A stretch of 64,000 nt of DNA, taken from contig NZ_CP046907.1 of the NCBI RefSeq assembly GCF_014083985.1, positions 1,000,501 through 1,064,500 on the forward strand, read 5' to 3'. The notes beneath the pieces were generated by a model. That model did no database searches. It saw nothing but the letters and a program-made list of their open reading frames with translations, and had not been told where the DNA came from. This document shows, in pieces, positions 16,855-25,573 of this stretch. Position 1 is the stretch's first letter, and each line of letters begins with the position of its first letter. The DNA is from Streptomyces sp. SCUT-3 (GTDB lineage Bacteria; Actinomycetota; Actinomycetes; Streptomycetales; Streptomycetaceae). The translations under genes and the position numbers were made by a program.

Positions 16855-16870
16855 ATTCCGATATGGGAAT
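16855..16870. promoter_or_regulatory. ATTCC-N6-GGAAT dyad, probable ArsR operator
   Basis: ATTCC and GGAAT are inverted half-sites 6 bases apart, 12 bases upstream of the ArsR start, in a locally AT-rich stretch. A second dyad, CATAT-N4-ATATG, overlaps it. Confidence 0.55.
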
Positions 16871-17135
16871 GCGTCAAGCCGGAAGGCATCGGCCGGTCAT
16901 GTGGGACGAAGATCGCGACGCTTGTCAGCGGCTGCGGGAACCGAGCGAGCAGGACACCTTCGGCCCGAAAGCCACTGGCGGGTTACTCGTCACCTGGTTC
17001 GCCGCCCGTCAACGGCACGCCGACGGGACCGACGCGGGACCGACGCGAGGCCGACGCGAGGCCGGTACGGAACCGTCGGAGCCGTGTGCGCGTCCCACCG
17101 CCGTCCCCGTCGCACCGCGCACGAAAGGCCCAGTC

Positions 17136-17552
17136 ATGAGAACGCGCCGTTCCCCGGCAGTCGCCCTCCCCCTCCTCGCCGCCCTGCTGCTCGCCGGGTG
17201 CTCCGTCCTGCCGAACGGCTCCTCGGACTCCCCCTCCCTGTCCGCCCCCGGGGACCCCGACCCGGACAACCCGCGCACGGGGCCGAAGCACCCGAAGACC
17301 GGGCAGTGGTACCGCTACGACATGTACACCCACTGCGGGATAGGGACCGTCCGGTTCGCCGACCGGTGGTGGAAGGTGAGCACGATCCACACCGACATCG
17401 ACTCCGACGTCGCAGGGGGCCGGGTCGACTGGAGCTACGACTACACCCCCGGCTACATGCAGCTGTCGTCGGACGGCACCGTCGTCTTCCAGACGGCCGG
17501 ACAGCCCCCGATCACCTTCGTGCCGGGTGACGAGCCGGCCGGGTGCGCCTGA
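17136..17552 (+). CDS. Small secreted lipoprotein
   Basis: 138 residues. The signal peptide ends in the lipobox LLAGC (Cys at about 21), so the protein should be lipid-anchored outside the membrane. The mature part has a Pro/Asp-rich linker and then a compact domain (WYRYDMYTHCGIGTVRFADR, WSYDYTPGYMQL) with two Cys, one at the very C-terminus. I do not know its function; similar short lipoproteins are common in Streptomyces. ATG 17136 follows GAAAGG. Confidence 0.75.
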   Translation: MRTRRSPAVALPLLAALLLAGCSVLPNGSSDSPSLSAPGDPDPDNPRTGPKHPKTGQWYRYDMYTHCGIGTVRFADRWWKVSTIHTDIDSDVAGGRVDWSYDYTPGYMQLSSDGTVVFQTAGQPPITFVPGDEPAGCA

Positions 17553-17582
17553 CCGGGACCGCCCCCGCCGGGGCTACCCCGT

Positions 17583-18626
17583 TCACGGGGCGAGGCGGGC
17601 CGCGACGGGGAGGTGGTCGCTTCCGGTGGCGGGCAGCGTCCAGGCCCGGACAGGAGTGAGGCCGCGGACCATGATTTGGTCGATACGGACGACGGGGAAA
17701 GCAGCGGGGAAGGTGAGGCCGAAACCCCGGCCCGCCGCTTCGTGGGCCGGGCGCAGCCGCGAGGTCAGCGGGGCCAGGGCACGGTCGCCCGCGACGCCAT
17801 TGAGGTCGCCCAGGAGGACCACCCGGTCCAGTTCCTCCGCGGCGACCGCGCGGCCGAGGGCGGCGGCGCTCTCGTCGCGCCGGTCGGAGGCGAAGCCGTC
17901 GGCGGGGGTGATCCGCACCGAGGGCAGGTGGGCGACGTACACCGCGACCGGGCCGTGCGGTGTCCGTGCGACGGTGCGCATACCGCGGTTCCAGTCGGCG
18001 CCGAGGCCCTCCGGCCTGATGTCGACCGGGCGGGTGCCGGACAGCGGGTGCTTCGACCACAGTCCGACGGTGCCCACGACCGCGTGGTGCGGGTAGTCAG
18101 CCGCCAGGGCACGGCGATAGGCGGGCAGGGCCCCGGGGAGGAGTTCCTGCAGGGCGATCAGGTCCGGCCCGGCCTCCGCCAGGGCGCGGGCGGTGCCCGC
18201 CGGGTCGGGGTTCTCGTCGCTCGCGTTGTGCTGGACGACGGTCAGTGCGCCGGGGCGGCCGTCGCCCCGTCCTTCCCCGCCGTTCCGGTCGCCGTCCCCG
18301 GCCCCGGCCAGGAGGGCGGGGCCGAAGAGGCCGAGCCAGACCGCCACAGGCAGCAGCGTTGCGGCTGCCGCGAGGCGCGAGCGGCGCAGCAGCGCGAGGA
18401 GGAGCAGGACGGGAACCGCCGAGCCGGTCCAAGGCCGGAAGGTCTCCAGCAGGCTGCCGGGATTGCCGGCCGTGTCGGGCACCAGCCCGGGAAAGGCCGT
18501 CAACAGGGCCGTCAGCACGGCGGCCACCGCCAGGACCTTCCCGCGGGTGCGGGTGCGGGTACGAGTGCGGGGCCTCTTCGGGGCGGGCTTCTCGTCGACT
18601 GTCCGACCGGTGTCCACACCGCACAT
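17583..18626 (-). CDS. Membrane-anchored endonuclease/exonuclease/phosphatase family protein
   Basis: About 347 residues. An Arg/Thr run (RTRTRTRTR) precedes three hydrophobic segments (VLAVAAVLTALLTAFPGLVP, VPVLLLLALL, LLPVAVWLGLFGPALL). The catalytic domain follows: VVQHNASDENPD, LIALQELL with the metal-binding Glu, VYVAHLPS, LLGDLNGV and TGSDHLPV. These are the EEP motifs for a metal-dependent phosphodiesterase or nuclease. The domain is predicted to face outside the cell. The start is uncertain: ATG 18626 or the nearby GTG codons fit, while the frame extends to 18785 through GT-rich repeats. Confidence 0.75.
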   Translation of the reverse strand: MCGVDTGRTVDEKPAPKRPRTRTRTRTRGKVLAVAAVLTALLTAFPGLVPDTAGNPGSLLETFRPWTGSAVPVLLLLALLRRSRLAAAATLLPVAVWLGLFGPALLAGAGDGDRNGGEGRGDGRPGALTVVQHNASDENPDPAGTARALAEAGPDLIALQELLPGALPAYRRALAADYPHHAVVGTVGLWSKHPLSGTRPVDIRPEGLGADWNRGMRTVARTPHGPVAVYVAHLPSVRITPADGFASDRRDESAAALGRAVAAEELDRVVLLGDLNGVAGDRALAPLTSRLRPAHEAAGRGFGLTFPAAFPVVRIDQIMVRGLTPVRAWTLPATGSDHLPVAARLAP

Positions 18627-18805
18627 GCAAACATCCGGCGGAACCCGGCGGAACCCGGGAGCCCGTGCACGGGTCCGGGTCCGCAGGCCGGGTCCGGGTC
18701 CGGGTCCGGCTCCGACTCCGGAGGCCGGGACGCGTCGCCGTCCTGTCGGCGCTGCCGCGTCCGGCTGCCTCAATTCCCTTGCCACGCCGCGCCACCCCCT
18801 TTATC

Positions 18806-18816
18806 GTCATTCTGAC
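18806..18816. promoter_or_regulatory. GTCA-TTC-TGAC palindrome upstream of pnuC
   Basis: A perfect 11-bp palindrome, 18 bases before the pnuC GTG, in a small AT-rich patch. Its position suggests an operator controlling the pnuC-nadR operon. The regulator is unknown; NrtR-type NAD regulators use GTC/GAC half-sites, but I cannot confirm a match. Confidence 0.4.
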
Positions 18817-18834
18817 ATTTAAGGAGGTCGCCGC

Positions 18835-19494
18835 GTGGACGTCGCGGACCTGCTCGCCCCTCTCCAACAACCCCTCGTCACGGTGCTGGACACCCCCGTC
18901 AGCTGGACGGAGGTCCTCGGCTTCGGCAGCGGCGCCCTGTGCGTGTGGCTCGTCGCCCGCCAGCACATCGCCAACTGGCCGATCGGCATCGCCAACAACC
19001 TCTTCTTCATCCTCCTGTTCACCGGCGCCGGGCTGTACGCGGACGCCGGCCTGCAGGTGGTCTACATCGCCCTGGCCGTGTACGGCTGGTGGTCCTGGGC
19101 CGCCGGCGGCCCGGACACCGGCCGACTGCCCGTCAGCCGCACGAGCGCCCGCGCCTGGTGGGTCCTGGCACCGGCCGCCCTGGCCGCCACCGCGCTGCTG
19201 ACCGTGCTGCTGGACCGGGCGACCGACTCCACCGTGCCCTTCTGGGACGCCCTGACCACCGCGCTGTCACTGGCCGCGACCTGGGGCCAGTGCCGGAAGA
19301 AGGTCGAGTCCTGGTACCTGTGGATCGCCGCCGACGTCGTCTACATCCCCCTCTACGCCCACAAGGGCCTGTACCTCACCTCGCTGCTCTACGTCGGCTT
19401 CATGGTGCTGTGCATAATCGGACTGCGCGACTGGCGGCGCGAGCCGACGGCCCGTACGGAGAAGGCGGCGGCACCCGCGGAGGCCGCCGCATGA
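18835..19494 (+). CDS. pnuC: Nicotinamide riboside transporter PnuC
   Basis: 219 residues with about seven membrane segments: SWTEVLGFGSGALCVWLVAR, NWPIGIANNLFFILLFTGAG, LYADAGLQVVYIALAVYGWW, and the PnuC-typical WGQCRKKVESWYLWIAADVV. PnuC moves nicotinamide riboside by facilitated diffusion, and trapping needs phosphorylation by the next gene product. GTG 18835 is preceded by AAGGAGG. It overlaps nadR by 4 bases (ATGA). Confidence 0.92.
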   Translation: MDVADLLAPLQQPLVTVLDTPVSWTEVLGFGSGALCVWLVARQHIANWPIGIANNLFFILLFTGAGLYADAGLQVVYIALAVYGWWSWAAGGPDTGRLPVSRTSARAWWVLAPAALAATALLTVLLDRATDSTVPFWDALTTALSLAATWGQCRKKVESWYLWIAADVVYIPLYAHKGLYLTSLLYVGFMVLCIIGLRDWRREPTARTEKAAAPAEAAA

Positions 19495-20576
19495 GCGAGT
19501 TCGGCCACGGGCTGGTGCTCGGCAAGTTCTACCCGCCGCACGCGGGCCACCACCACCTGGTCCGCACTGCGGCCGCGCGCTGCCGCCGGCTCACCGTGCT
19601 GGTGTGCGCCTCGAGCGTGGAGTCGATACCCCTCGCGGACCGGGTGGCCTGGATGCGGGAGGTCCACCCCGAACCGGGCATCGACGTCGTCGGCACGGTC
19701 GACGACGTGCCCGTCGACTACTCCGACCCCGACATCTGGGACGCCCACACGGCGGTCTTCCGCGCCGCCGTGCCCGACCCCGTCGACGCCGTCTTCACCT
19801 CCGAGGCGTACGGCGCGGAACTCGGCCGCCGCTTCGGCGCGACAGCCGTCACCGTGGACCCCGCCCGCGCGGCGCACCCGGTGTCCGGGACCGCCGTGCG
19901 CAAGGACCCCGTCGCCTGCTGGGGCCACCTGTCCGCACCCGTGCGGGCGGCCCTGGCCCACCGGGTGGTCGTGGTCGGCGCCGAGTCCACCGGCACCACC
20001 ACCATGGCCCGCGCCCTGGCCCGGCACTACCGCGCCCGCGGCGGCGTGTGGAAGGACACCCGCTGGGTGCCCGAGTACGGGCGCCGGTACAGCGAGGAGA
20101 AGTACGCGCGGCTGCAGGCGGACCGCCCCGGCGCACCGTTCGACGACGTCACCTGGGAGTCGTACGAGTTCGAGCTGATCGCAGAACGGCAGCTCGCCGA
20201 CGAGGACGCCGCCGCGCGGGCAGGGTCGCCCGTCCTGTTCTGCGACACCGACGCCCTGGCCACCACCGTCTGGCACGAGCGCTACACCGGCAGCCGCAGC
20301 CCCCGCGTGGAGGCCGTCGCCGCACGCGGCCGGCAGCACCTGTGGCTGCTCACCGACCACACCGGCGTGCCCTTCGAGGACGACGGCCTGCGCGACGGCG
20401 AACACCTGCGCCCCTGGATGACCGGCCGCTTCCGGACCGAACTGACCCGCCGGGGCCTGCCCCACGTGCTGCTCACCGGCCCCCACGAGGAACGGCTGCG
20501 CACCGCCGTGGCCGCCGTCGACGCCCTCCTCGCCCGCGGCCGGCACTTCGCCGACCCACTCCCGGAACGCGGCTGA
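19491..20576 (+). CDS. nadR: NadR-like NMN adenylyltransferase / nicotinamide riboside kinase
   Basis: 361 residues. The N-terminal nucleotidyltransferase domain has GKFYPPHAGHHHLVRTAA (HxGH motif) and VSGTAVRKDPVACW (the SGTxxR motif). The C-terminal kinase domain starts VVVVGAESTGTTTMARAL and continues with WVPEYGRRYSEEK and LFCDTDALATTVW. Together they phosphorylate imported nicotinamide riboside and adenylate it to NAD, fitting the coupled pnuC gene. There is no N-terminal helix-turn-helix, so unlike the enterobacterial NadR it is not a repressor. The P-loop has Thr where Lys is usual. Confidence 0.9.
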   Translation: MSEFGHGLVLGKFYPPHAGHHHLVRTAAARCRRLTVLVCASSVESIPLADRVAWMREVHPEPGIDVVGTVDDVPVDYSDPDIWDAHTAVFRAAVPDPVDAVFTSEAYGAELGRRFGATAVTVDPARAAHPVSGTAVRKDPVACWGHLSAPVRAALAHRVVVVGAESTGTTTMARALARHYRARGGVWKDTRWVPEYGRRYSEEKYARLQADRPGAPFDDVTWESYEFELIAERQLADEDAAARAGSPVLFCDTDALATTVWHERYTGSRSPRVEAVAARGRQHLWLLTDHTGVPFEDDGLRDGEHLRPWMTGRFRTELTRRGLPHVLLTGPHEERLRTAVAAVDALLARGRHFADPLPERG

Positions 20577-20700
20577 CCCCGGAACGGCCGCACCCCGGAA
20601 CGGCCGCACCCCGGAACGGCCGCACCCCGGAACGGCCGCACCCCGGAACGGCCGCACCCCGGAACGGCCGCACCCCGGAACGGCCGCACCCGGGGACGGC
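20577..20700. repeat. 16-bp tandem repeat, seven perfect units plus one partial
   Basis: Seven consecutive exact copies of ccccggaacggccgca (20577-20688) and a degraded eighth unit fill the space between the convergent nadR and 20722 genes, starting just after the nadR stop. Each unit carries CGGCCG. There are no spacers, so it is a minisatellite, not a CRISPR array. It may also act as a terminator for both genes. Confidence 0.92.
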
Positions 20701-20721
20701 ACCCTCGGCGGCCCGGTCCGG

Positions 20722-21291
20722 TCAGGGCTTCCCCGGCACGCCGCCGCCCGGCACCGCGGCGATCCCGCAGTCCCCGCCGACCGCGGCGGCCGGGCCGCGG
20801 GCCGGGGCGGCGGCCGCGACGAGTCCGGCGTTGAGCCGCCCGACGCGTTCGAAGAGCTCTCCGTCCCGCACGATCCGGTCGCCGAACCCCCGGCGCCACT
20901 CCTCGACGTCGATCACGGTCACGATCGTGTCGTGCAGGCCTACGACGACCCACCAGTGGCCGCCGCCGACCACGACCCGCCAGGTCGTGGACACGAACCG
21001 GCCGGTGTCGCGGCGCACCTCGGCCATGACGAGTTCCCACGCGCCGGGGTCGAACCGGTCGAGGCGCTCCAGGGGTGCGCCGCGCTCGGCCGCCCGCCTG
21101 CGCAGGTGCGGGGCGTGCACCTTGAGCTCCCGTGGCTCGTCCATCACCTGCCGGACCCGGGCGAACAGGGACTCCGGGCCGGAGGCCACGTGGAATCGCG
21201 CCGTGTCATGGACCGGCAAGGCTGTCCTGCTTTCTCTCCCGGGCCGCGTCCGAAAAGTGCACTGCGGCTCCCCGGGGCCCATCGTATGCAC
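20722..21291 (-). CDS. Conserved hypothetical protein, 189 residues
   Basis: I do not recognise a named family. The central part has a regular alpha/beta look: LFARVRQVMDEPRELKVHAP, GAWELVMAEVRRDTGRFVST, WRVVVGGGHWWVVVGLHDTI and DVEEWRRGFGDRIV. The C-terminus is Ala/Pro/Gly-rich. Codon bias is strong. There is no signal peptide or membrane segment. The ATG at 21291 is used; a second ATG lies three codons later. Confidence 0.6.
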   Translation of the reverse strand: MHTMGPGEPQCTFRTRPGRESRTALPVHDTARFHVASGPESLFARVRQVMDEPRELKVHAPHLRRRAAERGAPLERLDRFDPGAWELVMAEVRRDTGRFVSTTWRVVVGGGHWWVVVGLHDTIVTVIDVEEWRRGFGDRIVRDGELFERVGRLNAGLVAAAAPARGPAAAVGGDCGIAAVPGGGVPGKP

Positions 21292-21496
21292 GACGGCCGG
21301 CCCGTCACGCGGAGGGCTGCTCGGGTCAGCGGGGCACGGAACGGCTCAGCACCCGTGACTCCTCCCGCAACCGCAACCCCCGGGAGCCGCCTTCCGGGCA
21401 GGGACGGAACTCGATGACGCCGACCGGCGAAGGACAGGTGAACAACCCGAACAAGCCCAAGCCTTCGAGGCGTTCAGACGAACGAAAGGAGCCCCG

Positions 21497-22120
21497 ATGA
21501 CCGTCGAGCCCTCGGGCGTCCGCACCCGCGAGGAGGATCGCGAGGACAGCGACGCCCGCGTGATCGCGCGGTCCCGGGACGAGCCCGAGCTGTTCGCCGC
21601 TCTCTTCGACCGGTACGCCGAAGCCGTGCACCGTTACGCGGCGCGGCGGCTCGGTCCCGAGGCGGCGGAGGATCTGACGGCGGAGACGTTCACGACCGCC
21701 TTCCAACGACGCCACACGTACGACCTCGCGCGTGCCGACGCCCGTCCGTGGCTGTTCGGTATCGCGACCAACCTCGTGGGCCGGCACCGCAGGGCCGAGG
21801 CGCGCCGCTTCAAGGCGCTCGCAAAGGTCCCGGAGCCGGTGGAGCACGAGGAGCCGGTCGCCGACCGCGCGGTCGCCAGGGCCGGCGCCACGGGGGTGCG
21901 CCGGGAACTGGCGGCCGCGCTGGCCGGGCTGTCGGCCCGGCACCGCGATGTCGTACTGCTGGTGGCCTGGGCCGGCCTCGACTACGAGGAGGCGGCCCGG
22001 GCCCTCGGGGTGCCCGTCGGCACCGTCAGATCCCGGCTGCACCGGGCTCGCAGCAGATTGCGCGAAGCACTGGGCGGATCCGATCCGACAGCTTTCCGAG
22101 AGGCAGACGCCCATGCGTGA
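21497..22120 (+). CDS. ECF-type RNA polymerase sigma factor
   Basis: 207 residues. Region 2 is at about 30-95 (LFAALFDRYAEAVHRYAARR, LGPEAAEDLTAETFTTAFQR, PWLFGIATNLVGRHRRAEAR). Region 4 is at about 135-190 (ALAGLSARHRDVVLLVAWAG, LDYEEAARALGVPVGTVRSR, LHRARSRL). ATG 21497 follows GAAAGGAG. It overlaps the next gene, a membrane protein of the CU044_5270 family that often accompanies this sigma group and probably acts in its control. Confidence 0.92.
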   Translation: MTVEPSGVRTREEDREDSDARVIARSRDEPELFAALFDRYAEAVHRYAARRLGPEAAEDLTAETFTTAFQRRHTYDLARADARPWLFGIATNLVGRHRRAEARRFKALAKVPEPVEHEEPVADRAVARAGATGVRRELAAALAGLSARHRDVVLLVAWAGLDYEEAARALGVPVGTVRSRLHRARSRLREALGGSDPTAFREADAHA

Positions 22121-23135
22121 CATCGACGAACTGCGAGAACTGAGGGACTACGACGCGGGGGCTCCTCCGCTCGACGACGAGACCCGGCGACGCGTCCGGG
22201 CACGGCTGCTCGCCGCGATGACCGCGGCGAACGGCCCCGCCCCGGTCGTAGTGCGTCGCCGCCGCCCCGTCCTGCGCATCGCCCTGACCGGCGCGGTCGC
22301 CGCCGCGGTCGCCGCCGGCGTCCTGGTCGCCGTACCGGACGGCGACGGCGACGGCGGGGGGCGGACGGCGACACCGCCGGCCACCGGCTCCCCCGCCCTG
22401 CGGAGCGTGACCGCGCAGACCGTGCTCAACGGCGCGGCCGCGTACGAGCGGACGCACGAGCAGACGGTCACCCCGCGGGACGACCAGTTCATCTACACCA
22501 AGGAGATCATCAAGGAGACCGACCGGGAGACCGGCGTCACGAAGAGCTACGTCGACGAGAACTGGCACTCGGTGGACGGCTCGCAACCCTCCTGGGTCAT
22601 GGAGATCGGCAAGGGCTGGTGGTCACCGCCGCTCAAGGAGAACGAGAGCATGTGGCCGCCGCAGGACTGGGGCACGCTGGAGAAGCTCCCGACCGACCCC
22701 GAGAAGCTGATCCTCTCGCTCCTGGACAAGAGCGGCCCCGACGACAGGAACGACTCGCTCGACGAGATCACCGAGGAGGAGTGGTGGAGGATCCACTTCA
22801 GCCTCGCCGGGCTGCTCAAGCTGGTCCCGGTGACGCCGGAGGGGCTGCGCCCGGCGGCGTACGAGGCTCTCGGCATGGTGCCCGGGGTGAAGGTCGTGCC
22901 GAATCAGAAGGACGCCAAGGGCCGTACCGGAGTGGCCGTCACGTACGACGACCCGACGCTCCCGGAGGGCGCCACGGGCTTCGGCGGCCACTTCGTCTTC
23001 GACCCGGAGACGTACCGGTTCCTCGGCTCCCGTGACGAGCGCACCTCGGGCGACGGCAGGAACATGAAGACGTACACCCAGTTCTCCTACCTCGACAGCT
23101 GGGCCGTCGTCGACAGGGCCAAGCAGCGGCCGTAG
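22113..23135 (+). CDS. CU044_5270 family membrane protein, probable sigma-factor partner
   Basis: 340 residues. The N-terminal about 60 residues are cytoplasmic (LRELRDYDAGAPPLDDETRR, RVRARLLAAM), followed by one membrane helix (IALTGAVAAAVAAGVLVAVP) and a large extracytoplasmic domain with Trp-rich segments (WWSPPLKENESMWPPQDW, VPVTPEGLRPAAYEALGMVP). The layout is that of actinobacterial CU044_5270 proteins, which sit behind ECF sigma genes and resemble anti-sigma factors without a clear zinc motif. It overlaps the sigma gene by 8 bases, so the two are translationally coupled. A perfect hairpin follows. Confidence 0.85.
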   Translation: MRDIDELRELRDYDAGAPPLDDETRRRVRARLLAAMTAANGPAPVVVRRRRPVLRIALTGAVAAAVAAGVLVAVPDGDGDGGGRTATPPATGSPALRSVTAQTVLNGAAAYERTHEQTVTPRDDQFIYTKEIIKETDRETGVTKSYVDENWHSVDGSQPSWVMEIGKGWWSPPLKENESMWPPQDWGTLEKLPTDPEKLILSLLDKSGPDDRNDSLDEITEEEWWRIHFSLAGLLKLVPVTPEGLRPAAYEALGMVPGVKVVPNQKDAKGRTGVAVTYDDPTLPEGATGFGGHFVFDPETYRFLGSRDERTSGDGRNMKTYTQFSYLDSWAVVDRAKQRP

Positions 23136-23222
23136 CCGGGAAGCGGCGGTCCCCGGCCGTGAGGCGGCAGCCCCCGGCCGGGAGACGGCCACGGCCGGGA
23201 AGCGGCGGCAGGAGACCCGGCG

Positions 23223-23253
23223 GCGGCCAGGACCGGAGAGCGGTCCTGGCCGC
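23223..23253. terminator. Bidirectional hairpin terminator
   Basis: GCGGCCAGGACC and GGTCCTGGCCGC form a perfect 12-bp stem around a 7-nt loop, between the convergent sigma operon and the phosphatase gene. Confidence 0.85.
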
Positions 23254-23261
23254 CCCTGGCG

Positions 23262-23738
23262 TCAGCGGCCGTCGGCGAAACGGAGGACGTAGCGCTTCTG
23301 CCACAGGGTTTCGACGGCACGGCGGTCGTAGTTGCGGCGCACGAAGTCCACGGCCCGCTCCGGCGGCACCCCGTCGAGGACGGCCAGGCAGGCCAGGGCC
23401 GTGCCGGTGCGGCCCCGGCCGCCGCCGCAGGCGACCTCGACGCGTTCGTCGGCGGCGCGTGCCCACACCTCGCCGAGGACGGCCCGGGCCTCCTCGTGGC
23501 TGCTCGGCAGCCGGAAGTCCGGCCAGCGCAGCCATCTCGCCTCCCAGGGGACTTCGGGAGGCCGCTTGCCGAGCAGGTGGACGGCGAAGGCCGGCACCGG
23601 CCCTTCGGGCAGCGGCCGGCGGAGCCCGCGTCCCCGGACCAGGCGCCCGGAAGGAAGGCGCAGGACACCCGTGCCAGTGGGATCCCAGAGTCCGGCCACA
23701 CCATGCCCGTCAGTCGTCGGAACACCGACGACCATCAT
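23262..23738 (-). CDS. Dual-specificity-like protein tyrosine phosphatase
   Basis: 158 residues. The catalytic P-loop C-x5-R is VACGGGRGRTGTALACLA, preceded by an Asp-containing general-acid loop region (WLRWPDFRLPSSHEEA) and followed by ERAVDFVRRNYDRRAVET. This is the cysteine-dependent phosphatase fold of small cytosolic actinobacterial enzymes. The protein substrate is unknown. Two consecutive ATGs (23738 and 23735) are possible starts; the longer upstream frame is poor coding sequence. Confidence 0.82.
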   Translation of the reverse strand: MMVVGVPTTDGHGVAGLWDPTGTGVLRLPSGRLVRGRGLRRPLPEGPVPAFAVHLLGKRPPEVPWEARWLRWPDFRLPSSHEEARAVLGEVWARAADERVEVACGGGRGRTGTALACLAVLDGVPPERAVDFVRRNYDRRAVETLWQKRYVLRFADGR

Positions 23739-24034
23739 CGCCCCGCCGGGTGCTGGCCGTCCCCGGTTCCGTCGCAGTACACATGCCGGGCGTCCCCGGG
23801 CGTCCCCGGGCGGGCTCCTCGGGCGGGCTTCTCGGAGGGGCTTCTCGGAGGGGCTCATCTGGCGGGCTCCTCCGGCGGAGAAACCCGCGGCCCGTGCCGC
23901 CCGACCCCCGGGCAGATGCCCGGCAGTCCCTCCCCCTGCACCACGCGCGATCGTACGGATGATCAATTCCCTTGCGGGCGGAACGGTCATTCCCGGATGC
24001 TTGTGCCGATCATGTACAGGTGGAGGTATGGACG
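23739..24034. repeat. Intergenic region with short GC-rich direct repeats
   Basis: No gene is seen here. Two copies of cgtccccggg (23791-23810), two copies of cttctcggagggg (23828-23853) and several ggcgggct motifs lie in the divergent promoter region of the phosphatase and the DIP1984 gene. Confidence 0.5.
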
Positions 24035-24505
24035 GTGAAGCTCGCCGAGGCCCTGGCCGAACGCGCTGACACGACGCGGCGCGTGGAACAGCTGCGTTCC
24101 CGCATCGTGGGCAACGCCCGGTTCCAGGAGGGCGAGACGCCCCCCGAGGACGCGGCACAGCTCCTGACCGAGGCCGGTGAGGCGCTGGACCGTCTGGAGA
24201 CACTGATCCGCCGTATCAACAGGACCAACTCCGCGGCCGTCATGGGGCCGGACGGCACCGTCACCGACGCGCTCGCGCGCAGGGACGTGCTGCGGCTGCG
24301 CCACGCGGTGGTCACCGCGGCCGCTGACGCCGCGGCCGGCAACGACCAGCGCGAGTACGGCCGGCAGCTGCGCTCGGAACTCGTGATACTTCCCGCGCTG
24401 CCCGTCGCGGAGCTGCGGGCGCAGGCGGACGTGCTCGCCCGCGAGATCCGCGAGCTCGACATGCGGATCCAGCGCACGAACTGGGAGGTCGACCTCCTGG
24501 ACTGA
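24035..24505 (+). CDS. DIP1984 family (septicolysin-like) protein
   Basis: 156 residues, almost fully helical: VKLAEALAERADTTRRVEQL, GNARFQEGETPPEDAAQLLT, LETLIRRINRTNSAAVMGPD and ALARRDVLRLRHAVVTAAAD, ending DMRIQRTNWEVDLLD. This matches the DIP1984 family of small cytosolic coiled-coil proteins. The septicolysin name comes from weak similarity and no haemolytic activity is implied. GTG 24035 follows GGAGG at good spacing; a longer frame upstream lacks coding bias. Confidence 0.82.
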   Translation: MKLAEALAERADTTRRVEQLRSRIVGNARFQEGETPPEDAAQLLTEAGEALDRLETLIRRINRTNSAAVMGPDGTVTDALARRDVLRLRHAVVTAAADAAAGNDQREYGRQLRSELVILPALPVAELRAQADVLAREIRELDMRIQRTNWEVDLLD

Positions 24506-25190
24506 GCAGGGCAAGGACGACGGGAGCAGGTAGTCGTCGCGGAGGCGTGCACACACCGCGGGCCGGCGGTTCATCCGGCCCACACCTGGCGCGTGGAGAG
24601 CAGCGCAGGGGTTCGATTCCCCGAAAACAATGCAGCTCAGCACAGCGCACAGGTGACCGTGCACAGCACACAGCACATCACCACGTGCAGATCCGCGACG
24701 GCGAGGGTGGGCTCGGGGCACCCCGTCGTCCAAGCGCGGGTTCCGCCCCTGCGCACGCTCGGCCGCGACGCTCTGCCGAAGCACTCCCCGACTTCCCCTG
24801 TTCCCCTCCGAAGGCTGAAGGACGAGGTCTTCGTGCGGGACCACGAGAACGACAGCAGGGTCCGGGCTCTCCCCGTCTCGAGGACTTCGTCACCAGGGCG
24901 CTGCGTCCCGACGGGAAGGAGTGGTACCGGCAGCCCCGAAGCCGCCGGGAGCGCATCCCCACCCGCTCCGAGGCATCCGGGAGCACCGGTCAAATCACTT
25001 GCCGCGGGGGGCAGTTGGGGGCTCTCATGGGAATGTCATCGGTGCGTCACAGCTGCCGCTCTCCTGTTGGGGGTGCGGGTGGGTGTGGCTAGAGTAAGGA
25101 GCGGCATCGGCAGGTGGTGCCGACCGGGCGCCCGGAGCGATCCGGGCGGGCGGAGCCAAGTTTTCTACGTCTCATGGGGGACAAGCGAGC
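24506..25190. other. Long intergenic region upstream of the WXG100 genes
   Basis: 685 bases with no convincing gene on either strand. GGGG-TTCGATT-CCCC at 24608-24622 looks like a tRNA T-arm, but no acceptor or anticodon arms fit around it. The 3' end carries the probable promoter of the WXG100 gene. Confidence 0.5.
25067..25095 (+). promoter_or_regulatory. Candidate promoter of the WXG100 operon
   Basis: TTGGGG, a 17-base spacer and TAGAGT lie about 95 bases before the first WXG100 gene. The -10 box is good and the -35 box weak. Confidence 0.4.
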
Positions 25191-25511
25191 ATGGCCGGAC
25201 AGCAGTTCACGATGACCGAGGAGGAGATGGTTGCTTTCAGCAACCGGATCCAGTCGGTCAACTCCTCGATCCAGGGTCAGATCAAGCGCCTGCAGACGGT
25301 GATCGACACGATCACCGGGGGCTGGAAGGGTTCGGCGGCCACCGCCTACAACAACCTTCAGAACCAGGTCAACCAGGACGCGAACAAGATCAACGACATC
25401 CTGCTGGACATCAAGGAAACGATCGACGCCACGACGAAGAACTACGCGGCGTCCGAGGCCGAGCAGCAGTCGGCGATCAACAACATCGCGGCGGCGTCGC
25501 CGTTCGGGTGA
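25191..25511 (+). CDS. esxA: WXG100 family type VII secretion protein (first)
   Basis: 106 residues, a helical hairpin with the WXG-equivalent turn GWKGSAATAY near the middle and helices rich in Gln/Asn/Ile (FSNRIQSVNSSIQGQIKRLQ, NLQNQVNQDANKINDILLDI). Size and pattern match Streptomyces EsxA/EsxB partners, which are exported as dimers by the type VII system. ATG 25191 follows GGGGGACAAG. The second WXG100 gene is 62 bases downstream. Confidence 0.88.
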   Translation: MAGQQFTMTEEEMVAFSNRIQSVNSSIQGQIKRLQTVIDTITGGWKGSAATAYNNLQNQVNQDANKINDILLDIKETIDATTKNYAASEAEQQSAINNIAAASPFG

Positions 25512-25573
25512 TCCGCCGCGCACGCGGTTGCGTGCGTCCGGGTCCATCCAGCGCAGATTTCTGAGGAGACATC

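Noticed and set aside
20577-20700. CRISPR array
   Set aside because: The 16-bp units are directly joined with no spacers and no cas genes are nearby.
24608-24622. tRNA T-arm-like sequence GGGG-TTCGATT-CCCC
   Set aside because: No matching acceptor stem, D-arm or anticodon arm can be placed around it, and no CCA-type end. Treated as chance or at most a fragment.
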